DNA from: [Clostridium] saccharolyticum WM1
Lineage (GTDB): Bacteria > Bacillota > Clostridia > Lachnospirales > Lachnospiraceae
Length of the DNA stretch: 64,000 nt
NCBI RefSeq assembly: GCF_000144625.1
Contig: NC_014376.1
Span: 3,534,001-3,598,000, forward strand
Reading direction: 5' to 3'
Shown here: positions 1 through 9,373 of the stretch, one piece after another
Layout of the letters: each line of letters opens with the position of its first letter
Numbering within the stretch: the stretch's first letter is position 1
Notes under the pieces: generated by a model
Told to the model about the DNA's origin: nothing
The model's input: the letters and a program-made list of their open reading frames with translations, nothing else
Databases searched by the model: none
Translations under genes and position numbers: made by a program

Positions 1-1
1 A

Positions 2-394
2 TCAATCTTCCTCCTTAGGTCCGGTGACCGTATAACCTGCGGCCTCCAGATGCATCAAAGCACTTTCATAATTTTCTTTTTTCACAAGAATATAATCCGT
101 ATTGAATGTGGATACTGCAAAGATTCCGATGCCGTGATCTGCCAGTATTGTTGATAGTTCAGATAAGATCCCAATCAGGGAAAAGTCCAGGATTCCTTCT
201 ATGCGGAATGCCATAAAACCGTCCTCCCTTTCTTCTGTATGACAGGGGACCAACGGAGTTTCACATACCAGTGACACTTCCTGGTCAGTCTTACCCAAAA
301 ACCAGAATCCTGATGTCATATCAAGCTTTGCCAAATCCGCCGAACGGGATAACTTGCATACGGAGAATTCTGCACAGATCCGTTTTAACTTCAT
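2..394 (-). CDS. ACT-domain regulatory protein
   Basis: A 130-residue protein. Its second half has the pattern of an ACT ligand-binding domain of the small CASTOR-like bacterial type: a hydrophobic strand, a helix around 'GILSELSTILADHGIGIFAV', and a final strand ending in a Gly-Tyr. Such domains usually bind amino acids, but no ligand can be assigned. The ATG at 394 is preferred over an in-frame TTG two codons upstream because AGGAG lies 7 bases before it. It is the third gene after argC and a GNAT gene on the same strand, with short gaps, so it probably belongs to an argC operon. It ends right at the window edge with its own stop codon. Confidence 0.75.
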   Translation of the reverse strand: MKLKRICAEFSVCKLSRSADLAKLDMTSGFWFLGKTDQEVSLVCETPLVPCHTEEREDGFMAFRIEGILDFSLIGILSELSTILADHGIGIFAVSTFNTDYILVKKENYESALMHLEAAGYTVTGPKEED

Positions 395-409
395 ATCCAA
401 TCTCCTTTT

Positions 410-856
410 TTATTCAATAAAGTTTACCATATTGTCCCCATTTAAGGTGAATTCGTAATAATTGATGTCTTCCCGGAAGGTCCACCCACTCTTTTTCCAG
501 AATTCATTGCCTAAAGCATTGGTCCGAAAAGCAATTAAATTTACCTTGCTGATCCCCTCAAGCTTCAGCCTTTCCAAGGCTTCCAGGGCCATCCTTTTTC
601 CAACCCCGTTCTGCCGGTATTCCTCTGACACACAAACGTGATACATGCAGCCCCGCCGGCCGTCGTGGCCGCAGAGGATACATCCAATGATCCTTCCATC
701 CGCTTCTGCAACCACGCTGGTGCCGGGGTTTCTTTTCATAAACCGTTCCACACCTTCCTTAGAATCGTCTAAGGCGCGGATCCCAAAGCCTTTAATTCCT
801 GACCAGAGTTCATATACCTGGTCATAATCCTCCAATTTCATAGTGCGTATGGTCAT
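410..856 (-). CDS. GNAT-family N-acetyltransferase
   Basis: About 148 residues with a complete GNAT fold. The acetyl-CoA loop pattern 'RQNGVGKRM' lies in the middle and 'GNEFWKKSGW' near the C-terminus. It would transfer an acetyl group from acetyl-CoA to an unknown amine in the cytoplasm. The ATG at 856 has AAGGA 7 bases upstream and is chosen over an ATG five codons earlier that lacks a clear ribosome site. It lies between argC and the ACT-domain gene, so the substrate could be an amino acid. That is inference from neighbours only; GNAT sequence alone does not give the substrate. Confidence 0.8.
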   Translation of the reverse strand: MTIRTMKLEDYDQVYELWSGIKGFGIRALDDSKEGVERFMKRNPGTSVVAEADGRIIGCILCGHDGRRGCMYHVCVSEEYRQNGVGKRMALEALERLKLEGISKVNLIAFRTNALGNEFWKKSGWTFREDINYYEFTLNGDNMVNFIE

Positions 857-893
857 AGTATTTTCCTTCATTTAAGCATTTCATCTGCAGTCC

Positions 894-1934
894 TTAGGGA
901 AACATGGGGATAAGCCTAAGCCCCTTGTTCTCCGGAAGCCCAAACAGAAGATTCATATTCTGCACCGCCTGTCCTGCTGCTCCCTTTACCAGGTTATCCA
1001 TAGACCCCATCATGACCACACGGTTCGTCCTCGGATCGATCTTAAAGTTTACATCCACAAAATTGCTGCCTTCCACCCATTTGGTCTGTGGAACCACATC
1101 CTTCTCCAGGACCCGGACAAAATACTCGTGAGCATAATATTTGTCATAGACTGCCTTTACTTCCTCATAGGAAACAGATTTTGTAAGTGTTCCGTAGGCA
1201 GTTATAAGAATCCCCCGGTTCATCGGAACCAAATGAGGAGTAAAGCTTATGGTGACCGGACGTCCTGCCCCATAGGATAACTGTTCCTCGATCTCCGGAG
1301 TGTGGCGGTGAACGCCAACGCCGTATGCCTTTATGTTTTCATTGACTTCGCAGTAAAGGTTATCCACCTTGGCCCCTCTTCCGGCACCGGAGGTCCCGGA
1401 TTTGGCGTCGATGATCATGGTGTCCGGGTTAATGAGCCCTTCCTTTACCAATGGATAAATGGATAAGATGGAGCAGGTAGGATAGCATCCCGGATTGGCT
1501 ATCAGCCTGGCAGCTTTGATCTTCTCCCGGTTGATTTCCGCAAGTCCATAAACCGCCTCCCTCAGATACCGGGGAGACTTATGCTTAATTTTATACCATT
1601 CTTCATAGACAGCCACATCCCTGATCCGGTAATCGGCACTTAGATCAATGATCTTTGTCTTCCTTAATATATCCTCATTCATAAGGGAGGAGCAAAAACC
1701 CTGGGGAGTCGCCGTAAATATCACATCTGCCTCTTCTGCCAAAGCCTGTATCTTGTCATCCAGACAGGAATCATCCACAATCTGAAACATATTTTGATAA
1801 ATTGAAGCGTATTTCTGATCCACATAGCTTTTGGATCCGTACCATATGATATCCACATCATCTCTTTGGAGCAAAAGCCTTGCAAGCTCACCGCCTGCAT
1901 AGCCGGTGGATCCTATGATTCCAGCCTTAATCAT
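894..1934 (-). CDS. argC: N-acetyl-gamma-glutamyl-phosphate reductase
   Basis: This enzyme performs the NADPH-dependent reduction of N-acetylglutamyl-5-phosphate to the semialdehyde, the third step of arginine synthesis. The 346-residue protein starts with the Rossmann motif 'GIIGSTGYAGGELARLL'. It carries the catalytic cysteine in 'ANPGCYPT' near residue 150 and the His motif 'GVGVHRHTPEIEEQ'. The length suits the shorter bacterial ArgC type. The ATG at 1934 sits 8 bases after AAGGAGAG; an ATG two codons earlier is too close to that site. It is divergent from argG across a 263-bp gap that probably holds shared arginine control sites. Confidence 0.95.
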   Translation of the reverse strand: MIKAGIIGSTGYAGGELARLLLQRDDVDIIWYGSKSYVDQKYASIYQNMFQIVDDSCLDDKIQALAEEADVIFTATPQGFCSSLMNEDILRKTKIIDLSADYRIRDVAVYEEWYKIKHKSPRYLREAVYGLAEINREKIKAARLIANPGCYPTCSILSIYPLVKEGLINPDTMIIDAKSGTSGAGRGAKVDNLYCEVNENIKAYGVGVHRHTPEIEEQLSYGAGRPVTISFTPHLVPMNRGILITAYGTLTKSVSYEEVKAVYDKYYAHEYFVRVLEKDVVPQTKWVEGSNFVDVNFKIDPRTNRVVMMGSMDNLVKGAAGQAVQNMNLLFGLPENKGLRLIPMFP

Positions 1935-2119
1935 ATTCATCTCTCCTTATATTTTTTCATGATTGATTTATTTTTTTATTTCTGCATTTTATGCATAATC
2001 CTGCAGGCTTCTATACCAAAACAAAAGACCCCACCAGGTATTTCTATTGCTTATAGTTCATAATTATACATCTATAGCGTATATTATGCAAGTTTTTTTT
2101 GTATTTTTTCATTTTACCC

Positions 2120-2154
2120 TTGCATTATTTAGGTTTTTGGTGTATATTTATGAA
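2120..2154 (+). promoter_or_regulatory. argG promoter with a possible ArgR half-match
   Basis: TTGCAT at 2120-2125 and TATATT at 2143-2148 are separated by 17 bases, a good sigma-A promoter 50 bases before the argG start. The stretch TGTATATTTATGAA (2141-2154) overlaps the -10 and matches the ArgR/AhrC box layout (TGnAT, four A/T, ATnCA) at all but one conserved base. A second palindrome, TGCATTTTATGCA at 1984-1996, lies nearer argC but is one base too short for the canonical box. The promoter is fairly clear; the operator assignment is inference. Confidence 0.5.
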
Positions 2155-2197
2155 AGTCCAATAAAAAAAAACCAATGATAATCAGGAGGATGTATAA

Positions 2198-3424
2198 ATG
2201 AAAGAGAAAGTGATTTTGGCCTATTCCGGCGGCCTTGATACCACGGCCATTATTCCGTGGTTAAAGGAACATTTTGATTATGAAGTAGTCTGCTGCTGCA
2301 TCGACTGCGGCCAGGGTAATGAATTAGACGGTTTGGAGGAACGGGCAAAGTTATCCGGCGCTTCCAAATTATATATTGAAGATCTGGTGGATGACTTCTG
2401 TGACAACTACATCGTTCCATGTGTGCTGGCAAATGCTGTTTACGAAAACAAGTACTTATTAGGCACATCCATGGCACGTCCTGCCATAGCAAAAAGACTG
2501 GTGGAGATCGCAAGGAAAGAAGGCGCTACCGCCATTTGCCACGGCGCTACCGGAAAGGGCAACGACCAGATCCGATTTGAGCTGGGCATCAAGGCTCTGG
2601 CTCCTGACTTAACGATCATTGCCCCATGGCGTATGACTGACGTATGGACCATGAAATCCAGGGAAGATGAGATCGAATACTGCAAGCAGCATGGAATCGA
2701 CCTTCCTTTCTCCGCGGACAACAGTTACAGCCGTGACCGTAACCTATGGCACATCAGCCATGAAGGCCTGGAGCTGGAAGACCCGGCAAATGAGCCCAAC
2801 TATGACCATTTATTAGTGTTAGGCGTATCCCCCGAAAAAGCTCCTGAGGAAGGAGAATATGTGACAATGACCTTTGAAAAAGGCATTCCTACCAGTGTTA
2901 ATGGGGAAAAAATGAAGGTTTCTGATATCATTACCAAGTTGAACCAGCTGGGCGGCAAGCACGGCATCGGCATTGTGGATATCGTGGAAAACCGGGTTGT
3001 AGGAATGAAATCCCGGGGCGTTTATGAAACCCCTGGCGGAACCATCCTCCTTGAGGCTCATCAGCAGTTAGAGGAACTGGTATTAGACCGTGCTACCATG
3101 GAAGTGAAAAAGGATATGGGCAATAAATTTGCGCAGATCGTTTATGAAGGGAAATGGTTTACACCTCTCCGTGAAGCAGTTCAGGCATTTGTGGAATCCA
3201 CACAGAAGTATGTGACAGGAGAAGTGAAACTGAAGCTTTACAAAGGAAATATCATAAAAGCAGGAACCACCTCCCCATACTCCTTATACAGCGAATCTCT
3301 GGCCTCCTTTACCACCGGTGATTTATATGACCATCATGACGCAGACGGCTTCATCACTCTGTTTGGTCTTCCTTTAAAGGTAAGGGCGATGAAGATGCAG
3401 GAAGTTGAAAAAACAATTAAGTAA
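2198..3424 (+). CDS. argG: Argininosuccinate synthase
   Basis: This enzyme joins citrulline and aspartate, using ATP, to make argininosuccinate, the penultimate step of arginine synthesis. The 408-residue product is full length. It has the ATP-pyrophosphatase loop 'AYSGGLDTT' at residues 8-16, the 'CHGATGKGNDQIRFE' motif near residue 115, and the 'SADNSYSRDRNLWHISHEG' region. AGGAGG lies about 7 bases before the ATG. A strong terminator follows directly, so the gene looks monocistronic. argH is not in the window. Confidence 0.97.
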   Translation: MKEKVILAYSGGLDTTAIIPWLKEHFDYEVVCCCIDCGQGNELDGLEERAKLSGASKLYIEDLVDDFCDNYIVPCVLANAVYENKYLLGTSMARPAIAKRLVEIARKEGATAICHGATGKGNDQIRFELGIKALAPDLTIIAPWRMTDVWTMKSREDEIEYCKQHGIDLPFSADNSYSRDRNLWHISHEGLELEDPANEPNYDHLLVLGVSPEKAPEEGEYVTMTFEKGIPTSVNGEKMKVSDIITKLNQLGGKHGIGIVDIVENRVVGMKSRGVYETPGGTILLEAHQQLEELVLDRATMEVKKDMGNKFAQIVYEGKWFTPLREAVQAFVESTQKYVTGEVKLKLYKGNIIKAGTTSPYSLYSESLASFTTGDLYDHHDADGFITLFGLPLKVRAMKMQEVEKTIK

Positions 3425-3435
3425 TTAAGAGAAAA

Positions 3436-3475
3436 GGATGTACCAGGAACAGGTTCCCTGGTACATCCCTTTTTA
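3436..3475 (+). terminator. Rho-independent terminator of argG
   Basis: A 12-bp perfect stem (GGATGTACCAGG / CCTGGTACATCC) with a 9-base loop is followed by a T-rich run, 12 bases after the argG stop codon. Confidence 0.9.
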
Positions 3476-3496
3476 ATGGTAATAATACAACATCTA

Positions 3497-3973
3497 TCAA
3501 TCATCTGCCAGCTTGTTTAACGACTCGCCGGCTATGCGGTATACCGTCCAGTCTTCCATCGGCTCCGCTCCCATGGAACGGTAGAAATCAATGCTTGGCT
3601 TGTTCCAGTCCAGGCACCACCATTCCAGCCTTCCGCAGCCCCGTTCTTTTGCAACCTTCCCCAGCTTCTTTAACAACGCCTTTCCGATTCCGCAACCTCT
3701 GTATTCCGGATTCACATATAAATCTTCCAGGTAGATTCCGGCCCTTCCTAAAAACGTAGAGAAATTATGGAAGAATAAAGCAAATCCTGCTTCCTTCCCA
3801 TCCGCCATGGCAAACATCACCTCGGCCTTTTGCTTGTTAAAAATCCAGTCCTCCAGCAGTTCCTCCGTAGCCACCACCTCATGAAGCATCTTTTCGTATT
3901 CTGCCAGTTCCTTTATAAATTTCAAAATAAGGGCAGTATCCCTTCTTTCCGCGTATCTGAATGATAAATCCAT
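3497..3973 (-). CDS. GNAT acetyltransferase, spermidine/diamine acetyltransferase-like
   Basis: 158 residues. The N-terminal 'ILKFIKELAEYEKM' and the core 'LEDLYVNPEYRGCGIGKALLKKL...RLEWWCLDWNKPSIDFYRSMGA' match the diamine/spermidine N1-acetyltransferase branch of the GNAT family. It would acetylate a polyamine or similar primary amine with acetyl-CoA. AGGAGG lies just upstream of the ATG. It is a single gene convergent with argG. The family is clear; the exact amine is not. Confidence 0.8.
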   Translation of the reverse strand: MDLSFRYAERRDTALILKFIKELAEYEKMLHEVVATEELLEDWIFNKQKAEVMFAMADGKEAGFALFFHNFSTFLGRAGIYLEDLYVNPEYRGCGIGKALLKKLGKVAKERGCGRLEWWCLDWNKPSIDFYRSMGAEPMEDWTVYRIAGESLNKLADD

Positions 3974-4060
3974 CTTCTTTCCTCCTGACCGTATGTACTT
4001 GTTGCAAAATCCAACAAATTCTGTTTCTCATGAATGTTATAGTATTAATATATCACCTTT

Positions 4061-4948
4061 TTATCTTTTTTCCAGTACCCGCCTGATCCTGGGCATCATT
4101 TTTTTGGTATACACATAACCGTTTTCCATGCACTTTTCCATACATTCAAAGGTTAAAAGCCCTGCTCCCCTTGGCATAGGCGGCTTTAACAGCAAAAGCT
4201 CTCCGCTGGAACGGCAGTCCTTAAGCTCCCTGCTCATAACGGAAAAGGAATGGAATGCGGTCTCTATAATGGAATAGTCATGGGGCATCTCATATTCTTC
4301 TCCAATGTCTACCGCAAGGACTCTTGATTCTCCCGCCGCGATAAAAAGGTCCACAGGAAGGTTATTGGTCACCCCTCCATCCACAAGAAGAAAGCCGTTC
4401 ATCTGTCTTGGACAGAACACGGCCGGGACCGATGAGCTTGCCATCATAATATCACATAGAAGTCCGCTCCGTTCCCATTTCACATGCTCCTGCCTTAATG
4501 CGGAATAGGGAATCTCTTCCCTGAATAAGTTGGTAAAAGTGACCGTATCCCCGCTGTTTATATCCACAGCCGGAATCAGCAGGCCCCCGCAGTTTCCCTG
4601 TATATCCAGTCCATCGGTTAAATCACACAGAAAACGCTGAAGCCGGTTCCCTTTGATAAGCCCTTTTAACGTTGTCTCTCTGCCCAGCAGGATTTGGGGA
4701 AGAAATAAGGCGATCCCTAACATATCCGGATCAATCAGGCTTCTTCCATGTCTGGACAGCCACCGCACTGTTTCCCGCATATCCCCGGTTTTCATGCCTG
4801 ATGCGTAAAGTCCCGCAACAATGCTTCCGGCACTGGCCCCTGCGATCCGGTCAGGAAGAAGTCCTGCCTCCTCCAGCGCCGTTAATACTCCCACATGAGC
4901 CGCTCCTCTGGTACCGCCGCCTGCCAACGCCAGTCCGTAGTCTGCCAT
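4061..4948 (-). CDS. Patatin-like phospholipase
   Basis: A 295-residue cytoplasmic or membrane-associated serine lipase of the patatin/RssA type. The oxyanion-hole motif 'GLALAGGGTRGAAHVG' is at the N-terminus. The nucleophile elbow 'GASAGS' lies near residue 33 and the catalytic Asp is in 'VDGGVTNNLP' near residue 195, giving the Ser-Asp dyad. The start at 4948 is preferred because AAGGAG lies 9 bases before it; an in-frame ATG ten codons upstream has no ribosome site and adds an unusual tail. The lipid substrate is unknown. It sits downstream of the amidase gene but is separated from it by a terminator. Confidence 0.87.
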   Translation of the reverse strand: MADYGLALAGGGTRGAAHVGVLTALEEAGLLPDRIAGASAGSIVAGLYASGMKTGDMRETVRWLSRHGRSLIDPDMLGIALFLPQILLGRETTLKGLIKGNRLQRFLCDLTDGLDIQGNCGGLLIPAVDINSGDTVTFTNLFREEIPYSALRQEHVKWERSGLLCDIMMASSSVPAVFCPRQMNGFLLVDGGVTNNLPVDLFIAAGESRVLAVDIGEEYEMPHDYSIIETAFHSFSVMSRELKDCRSSGELLLLKPPMPRGAGLLTFECMEKCMENGYVYTKKMMPRIRRVLEKR

Positions 4949-5033
4949 GATTCCATTCTCCTTGCTTTTCAGCCGCATTTCAGGAAAATGTATGCCGTCT
5001 CTTATTCATTTATGCCTGACCCATATAGTAAAA

Positions 5034-5081
5034 CAGCCCTTCGGTCCCTCTTTCATGCTGGAAGAGGGACCGAAAAGGCTG
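5034..5081 (-). terminator. Terminator of the nifS-nifU-mnmA-amidase run
   Basis: A long stem (CAGCC...TCGGTCCCTC with its complement, one small internal mismatch) around a short loop. Read on the minus strand it is followed by TTTTACT, 12 bases beyond the amidase stop codon. Confidence 0.8.
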
Positions 5082-5092
5082 TCCTATTTTAA

Positions 5093-6232
5093 TTATTTAT
5101 AATACGCATCGATTCCGTCGGCGATTCCTTTTGCGATCTTGTCCCGGTATTCCTCGGTGGCCATCTTCTTGTCCTCATCCGCATTGCTCATGAAGCCCAT
5201 TTCCACAATGGTCACCGGTAGGCTGCACCAGTTGATGCCGCTCATGGAATCCGTCTCCTGGACTCCCCGGTTTTTAAATCCGGTCTGGCTGCAGATTCCG
5301 TTTACAACAGCTTGGGATAGAGAAAGACTTTTGCTGTACAGGCTTCCATTATAGGGGTTCTTAGACGTCTGACACATGGTAAGTGCCCCCTGAATGCTGC
5401 TGTCATTTAAAGAATTGGCATGAACCCTGACGAATATATCCGCTCCGCTTTTATCCGCCATTTGAGCACGTTCTGCGTTGCTGATGTTCACATCATGGGT
5501 TTCCCGGATCATATAGACCTGATACCCTCTGTTAATGAGTTCCTGCTTTAATTTTAAGGAAACAGCCAGGGTGAGCTGGTATTCCGGAATCCCGGTTGCC
5601 GTTCCCTGAGTTCCGGAAGCCACCTTTGCCTTTTTTTCAGAAGCGCCGGGCCCGATGGGCTCTTTTTCAGAATTGCCCTTTGCCTGGTGCCCTGGATCAA
5701 TGGCAATAAGCTTGCCCGTCCCGTTCCCGGAAACAGCAGGAGCGTCAGTTACCGTCTCCTGTGCAGGCTTGTCCTTTGACACGTACTGGGTTGAAATATA
5801 GCATTCCTTATCCTTGTAAATAACCCGGCTCCAGTTGTCGCTGTATCCGGTCCGTTTTAAGGAAGCCCCCTTTTCAAGGGTTCCAAGAATAGCACCCTGG
5901 GATGAAGGGAATTTTCTGATATTTACCTGAGAGCCGGTAACATACACCGTCTCGTCGGCCGCTGCAAAGGCAGGGGCAGTCTCCATGGTCACAGCGGCTT
6001 CATGAGAGCTTGTCTCCGCCGGCTTTCCGTCCGGAGCCTCTTCGGTCTTGTCCTCTGCAATGGACACAGGGGCTGTTTCTTCCCCTTCCACTACACTTAG
6101 TCCTCCCTGGGCCTCTTCCAGGGCAGGGGCTTTTACAGTTTCATATTTCCTTGCACATCCGGCAAGTACAAAAATACAAAGAAGGAACGGGACCAATAAC
6201 AGCCACCCATTTGGTTTTCTTAAATTCCTCAA
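5093..6232 (-). CDS. N-acetylmuramoyl-L-alanine amidase lipoprotein with SH3 domain
   Basis: A 379-residue exported cell-wall hydrolase. The lipoprotein signal peptide ends in the lipobox 'LAGC' near residue 26. A low-complexity acidic linker follows, then a bacterial SH3 domain at about residues 90-155 ('[24 protein letters not shown]'). The C-terminal Amidase_3 domain has zinc ligands in 'IAIDPGHQ' and 'VRVHANS' and the catalytic Glu in 'TIVEMGF'. It cleaves the bond between MurNAc and the stem peptide. The start is TTG, overlapping the mnmA stop in TTGA, with GGGAGGAGG 9 bases upstream, so translation is probably coupled to mnmA. It is CwlD/AmiC-like in fold, but the lipobox and SH3 domain make it a surface-tethered variant. 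Confidence 0.88.
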   Translation of the reverse strand: MRNLRKPNGWLLLVPFLLCIFVLAGCARKYETVKAPALEEAQGGLSVVEGEETAPVSIAEDKTEEAPDGKPAETSSHEAAVTMETAPAFAAADETVYVTGSQVNIRKFPSSQGAILGTLEKGASLKRTGYSDNWSRVIYKDKECYISTQYVSKDKPAQETVTDAPAVSGNGTGKLIAIDPGHQAKGNSEKEPIGPGASEKKAKVASGTQGTATGIPEYQLTLAVSLKLKQELINRGYQVYMIRETHDVNISNAERAQMADKSGADIFVRVHANSLNDSSIQGALTMCQTSKNPYNGSLYSKSLSLSQAVVNGICSQTGFKNRGVQETDSMSGINWCSLPVTIVEMGFMSNADEDKKMATEEYRDKIAKGIADGIDAYYK

Positions 6233-7308
6233 AGTATGGTTCCTCCTCCCACAACATAATCTCCTTCATAGAATACTACGGCCTGTCCGGGAGTGATGGC
6301 CCGCTGGGGTTCGTCAAACCTGCATTCCACCACCCCATCCTCTGCTTCCCGTATGGTGCACATGGCTCCTTTATGGCTGTAACGGATCTTTGCCAATACC
6401 CTCATGCTTTCTCCATGAAGTCCGTCAACAGCCATCCAGTTAATGTGATTTGCTCTCAGGGTTTGGGAAAATACATCATCGCCGGTTCCGATCACCACTT
6501 CATTGGCCTCCGGGCGGATCTCCACCACGAAAACCGGGCGGCCCATGGACAGATTCAATCCCTTTCTTTGGCCTACGGTGTAATGGGTAATCCCCTTGTG
6601 CCGGCCGATGACCTGGCCGGAAAGGTCCACAAAATTCCCCTCCGGCGCTTTTTCTCCGGCACTTTCTTCGATAAATCCTGCATAATCATTATCCGGAATA
6701 AAGCAGATCTCCTGGCTGTCCGGCTTATGGGCCACCATTAAGTTGATCCGGTCCGCTATTTCACGGATCTGGTCTTTGGAATAGGCGCCTACCGGCATCA
6801 GGGTATGGGATAGCTGGTGCTGTGTTAAATTGTAAAGGGCATAGGTCTGGTCCTTTGCCGCTGTCACGGACTTCTTCAGTGCGTATCTTCCGTTAGGAAG
6901 CTTCTCGATCTGGGCATAATGGCCTGTGGCAATATAATCCGCTCCTATATCCAGGCTGCGCTTTAAAAGAGACTCCCACTTGACATAACGGTTGCATGCA
7001 ATGCACGGATTAGGTGTCCGCCCCTTCTGGTATTCTCCAACAAAATAATCAATGACCTGGGATTTGAATTCTTCTTTAAAGTTCATGACATAGTAAGGAA
7101 TCCCCAGGTCCCAGGCCACCCGTCTGGCATCGTCCACAGCACTTAAGCCGCAGCAGCCTCCGTTTTCCTCCTGGGTCCCGGTATCCTCATCCTGCCATAT
7201 CTGCATGGTAACGCCTATGACATCATATCCCTGCTCCTTAAGCAGCCACGCTGCTACAGAAGAATCTACGCCTCCCGACATTCCTACTACTACTTTCGCT
7301 TTGCTCAT
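6229..7308 (-). CDS. mnmA: tRNA-specific 2-thiouridylase
   Basis: MnmA (TrmU) thiolates U34 of Lys, Glu and Gln tRNAs using ATP and sulfur passed on from a cysteine desulfurase. The PP-loop '[10 protein letters not shown]' is at the N-terminus. The two catalytic cysteines are in '[14 protein letters not shown]' and '[12 protein letters not shown]'. From this ATG the protein has 359 residues, normal for the family. In-frame ATGs at 7374 and 7347 would add 22 or 13 atypical residues; none of the three has a strong ribosome site. It lies in one run with nifS and nifU, which supply the sulfur. Confidence 0.93.
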   Translation of the reverse strand: MSKAKVVVGMSGGVDSSVAAWLLKEQGYDVIGVTMQIWQDEDTGTQEENGGCCGLSAVDDARRVAWDLGIPYYVMNFKEEFKSQVIDYFVGEYQKGRTPNPCIACNRYVKWESLLKRSLDIGADYIATGHYAQIEKLPNGRYALKKSVTAAKDQTYALYNLTQHQLSHTLMPVGAYSKDQIREIADRINLMVAHKPDSQEICFIPDNDYAGFIEESAGEKAPEGNFVDLSGQVIGRHKGITHYTVGQRKGLNLSMGRPVFVVEIRPEANEVVIGTGDDVFSQTLRANHINWMAVDGLHGESMRVLAKIRYSHKGAMCTIREAEDGVVECRFDEPQRAITPGQAVVFYEGDYVVGGGTIL

Positions 7309-7406
7309 AGTCTCACGTACCACTTTCCTGCCCTGTTCTTCGGACATTAAGGTACACCTACAAGGTGTTTCCATTTCTTCTGCCGGGTAAGCAAACGCCC
7401 GGCATT

Positions 7407-7844
7407 TTAATATACTTCTTCCACTTCTTCCTCACCGATGTCAGACTTTGGTTTCTTTAAGCCGTCAATCTCGATTCCGTTTTTCTTTGCATAGTCCCAT
7501 AAGGCAGCATGAATAGCTTCTTCTGCCAGAAGGGAACAATGCACCTTTACCGGCGGTAATCCGTCAAGGGCCTCACACACGGCCTGATTGGTCACGGCCA
7601 TTGCTTCCTGAACGGACTTTCCCTTTACCATCTCTGTCGCCATGCTGCTGGTGGCAACTGCCGCCCCACAGCCAAAGGTTTTAAATTTTACATCACGGAT
7701 AATCTGATTATCATCAATATCCAGATAAATTCTCATAATATCGCCGCATTTGGCGTTTCCTACGGTACCCATACCGCTGGGATTATCAATTTCCCCTACA
7801 TTTCTTGGATGCTCAAAATGATCCATTACTTTTTCAGTATACAT
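7407..7844 (-). CDS. nifU: Fe-S cluster scaffold protein, NifU/IscU family
   Basis: A 145-residue IscU-type scaffold on which Fe-S clusters are assembled from sulfur given by the adjacent NifS. The three conserved cysteines are in 'GNAKCGD', 'FGCGAA' and '[11 protein letters not shown]'. An acidic C-terminal tail of about 18 residues goes beyond the E. coli IscU length and is common in Clostridia. GGAG lies 11 bases before the ATG. It is followed by mnmA after about 100 bp. Confidence 0.93.
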   Translation of the reverse strand: MYTEKVMDHFEHPRNVGEIDNPSGMGTVGNAKCGDIMRIYLDIDDNQIIRDVKFKTFGCGAAVATSSMATEMVKGKSVQEAMAVTNQAVCEALDGLPPVKVHCSLLAEEAIHAALWDYAKKNGIEIDGLKKPKSDIGEEEVEEVY

Positions 7845-7972
7845 AATCTATTTTCTCCATTTCTAGGTAATATCTCCATTGCTCTGCCCAGGTTCTCCTG
7901 ACAGAGTCCACCCCGTTACACCAGCAAAATGATCTTAACAGGGTGTATCCACATTTTTAGACGAGACTTGAA

Positions 7973-9157
7973 TTACTTTCCCTGATGTCTGATATAATCC
8001 TCATAGAGCGGGGACATGCTGCGCAGTTTTTCCACAATTTCTTTAATGGATTCCACAACATAATCCATCTCTTCCTTAGTATTGTGGTCATCTAAGGTCA
8101 GACGAAGGGATCCATGCGCAATTTCATGAGGCAGGCCAATGGCAAGGAGCACATGAGACGGGTCCAGAGAACCTGAAGTACAGGCCGATCCGCTGGAACC
8201 GCAGATGCCCTTCATATCCAGCATGATAAGCAGGGACTCTCCCTCAATGAACTGAAAAGCAAAATTCACATTATTGGACAGCCTGTTTTTTCTGTGGCCG
8301 TTAATTCTTGTATAGGGAACCTCTGCCATAACCCGGTCCATCAGATAATTGCGGAGCTCACATTCCTTTTTCGTTCTTTCATCCATTTCTGCTGCTGCAA
8401 GCTCCACAGCCTTTCCAAAGCCCACGATTCCCGGTACATTCTCCGTACCGGCACGGCGCTTTCTTTCCTGTCCTCCTCCATGGATGAAGGACCGGGATTT
8501 AATGCCGCTTCTGATATAGAGAAAGCCAATGCCCTTTGGACCGTTGATCTTATGGCCGCTGGCACTTAGCATATCGATATGGTATTCATCCACAGGGATG
8601 GGCACATGGCCAAATGCCTGGACTGCATCCGTGTGGAACAGGATTCCATGCTCTTTTGCAATCTCTCCGATTTCCCTGACCGGTTGTATGGTTCCTATTT
8701 CATTATTGGCAAACATGATGGAAATAAGGATGGTGTCAGGGCGGATGGCCTTTTTAAGGTCTTCCAGCTTTATGATCCCATTTTCATCCACGTTTAAATA
8801 GGTTACCTCAAAGCCCTGCTTCTCCAGATATTCACAAGTATGAAGCACGGCATGGTGTTCGATTTTACTGGTGATGATATGTTTTCCCTTTGCAGCATAA
8901 GCCTCAGCAGTTGCAATCAGCGCCCAGTTATCGGATTCAGATCCGCCTGCTGTAAAATAGATCTCGTTTGCCTTGGCACCAAGAGCATTGGCAATCGTCT
9001 CCCTGGCTTCTGTTACGGCTTTCTTTGAGATGCCTGAAAACTCATATACGGAGGAAGGATTTCCATAATACTCCGTAAAATAAGGCAGCATGGCTTCCAC
9101 GACCTCTGGCCGCGTCTTTGTAGTCGCTGCATTGTCAAGATAAATCAGTTGTTTCAT
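7973..9157 (-). CDS. nifS: Cysteine desulfurase, NifS/IscS family
   Basis: A PLP enzyme that removes sulfur from cysteine as an enzyme-bound persulfide for NifU and MnmA. The N-terminus is 'YLDNAATTKTRPEV'. The PLP lysine is in 'SASGHKINGPKGIGF' and the catalytic cysteine loop is 'GSSGSACTSGSLDPSHVL'. The ATG at 9157 gives 394 residues and has AGGCGG upstream; an ATG 15 codons earlier adds a non-family tail. It is the first gene of the nifS-nifU-mnmA run. No IscR-type repressor is next to it, unlike many Clostridia; a Fur-like site is seen instead. Confidence 0.94.
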   Translation of the reverse strand: MKQLIYLDNAATTKTRPEVVEAMLPYFTEYYGNPSSVYEFSGISKKAVTEARETIANALGAKANEIYFTAGGSESDNWALIATAEAYAAKGKHIITSKIEHHAVLHTCEYLEKQGFEVTYLNVDENGIIKLEDLKKAIRPDTILISIMFANNEIGTIQPVREIGEIAKEHGILFHTDAVQAFGHVPIPVDEYHIDMLSASGHKINGPKGIGFLYIRSGIKSRSFIHGGGQERKRRAGTENVPGIVGFGKAVELAAAEMDERTKKECELRNYLMDRVMAEVPYTRINGHRKNRLSNNVNFAFQFIEGESLLIMLDMKGICGSSGSACTSGSLDPSHVLLAIGLPHEIAHGSLRLTLDDHNTKEEMDYVVESIKEIVEKLRSMSPLYEDYIRHQGK

Positions 9158-9213
9158 ATTGTTAGTTCCGCCTTTCTGTAGTCCTAAAGTTAAAAGCTTC
9201 ATCTACAATTTCT

Positions 9214-9261
9214 ATTATACACACATTTCCTAGAATTTCAATAGGAATGATTCTCATTATA
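9214..9261 (-). promoter_or_regulatory. nifS promoter with Fur-box-like site
   Basis: On the minus strand TTGAAA (9241-9236) and TATAAT (9219-9214) are 16 bases apart, about 57 bases before the nifS ATG. Directly upstream, TATAATGAGAATCATTCCT (9261-9243) matches 14 of 19 positions of the classical Fur box GATAATGATAATCATTATC. The promoter is well supported. Fur control of Fe-S assembly is inference from the match. Confidence 0.55.
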
Positions 9262-9373
9262 CATACAGTTCTGCCTGGGAGAAGCTTTTGATTGCATGGA
9301 TAAGCTGTAATATATGTCATGAAGAAGTGGCCCGATCCATATATTATAATAATTCTCTTTTTCAGGAGATTGC

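Noticed and set aside
1984..1996. TGCATTTTATGCA palindrome as an ArgR box
   Set aside because: The inner spacer is three bases instead of four, so it does not fit the ArgR box; kept only as a remark.
6010..6741. Long plus-strand frame of 243 codons
   Set aside because: It lies fully antisense to the amidase and mnmA genes, has no ribosome site and shows no family motif.
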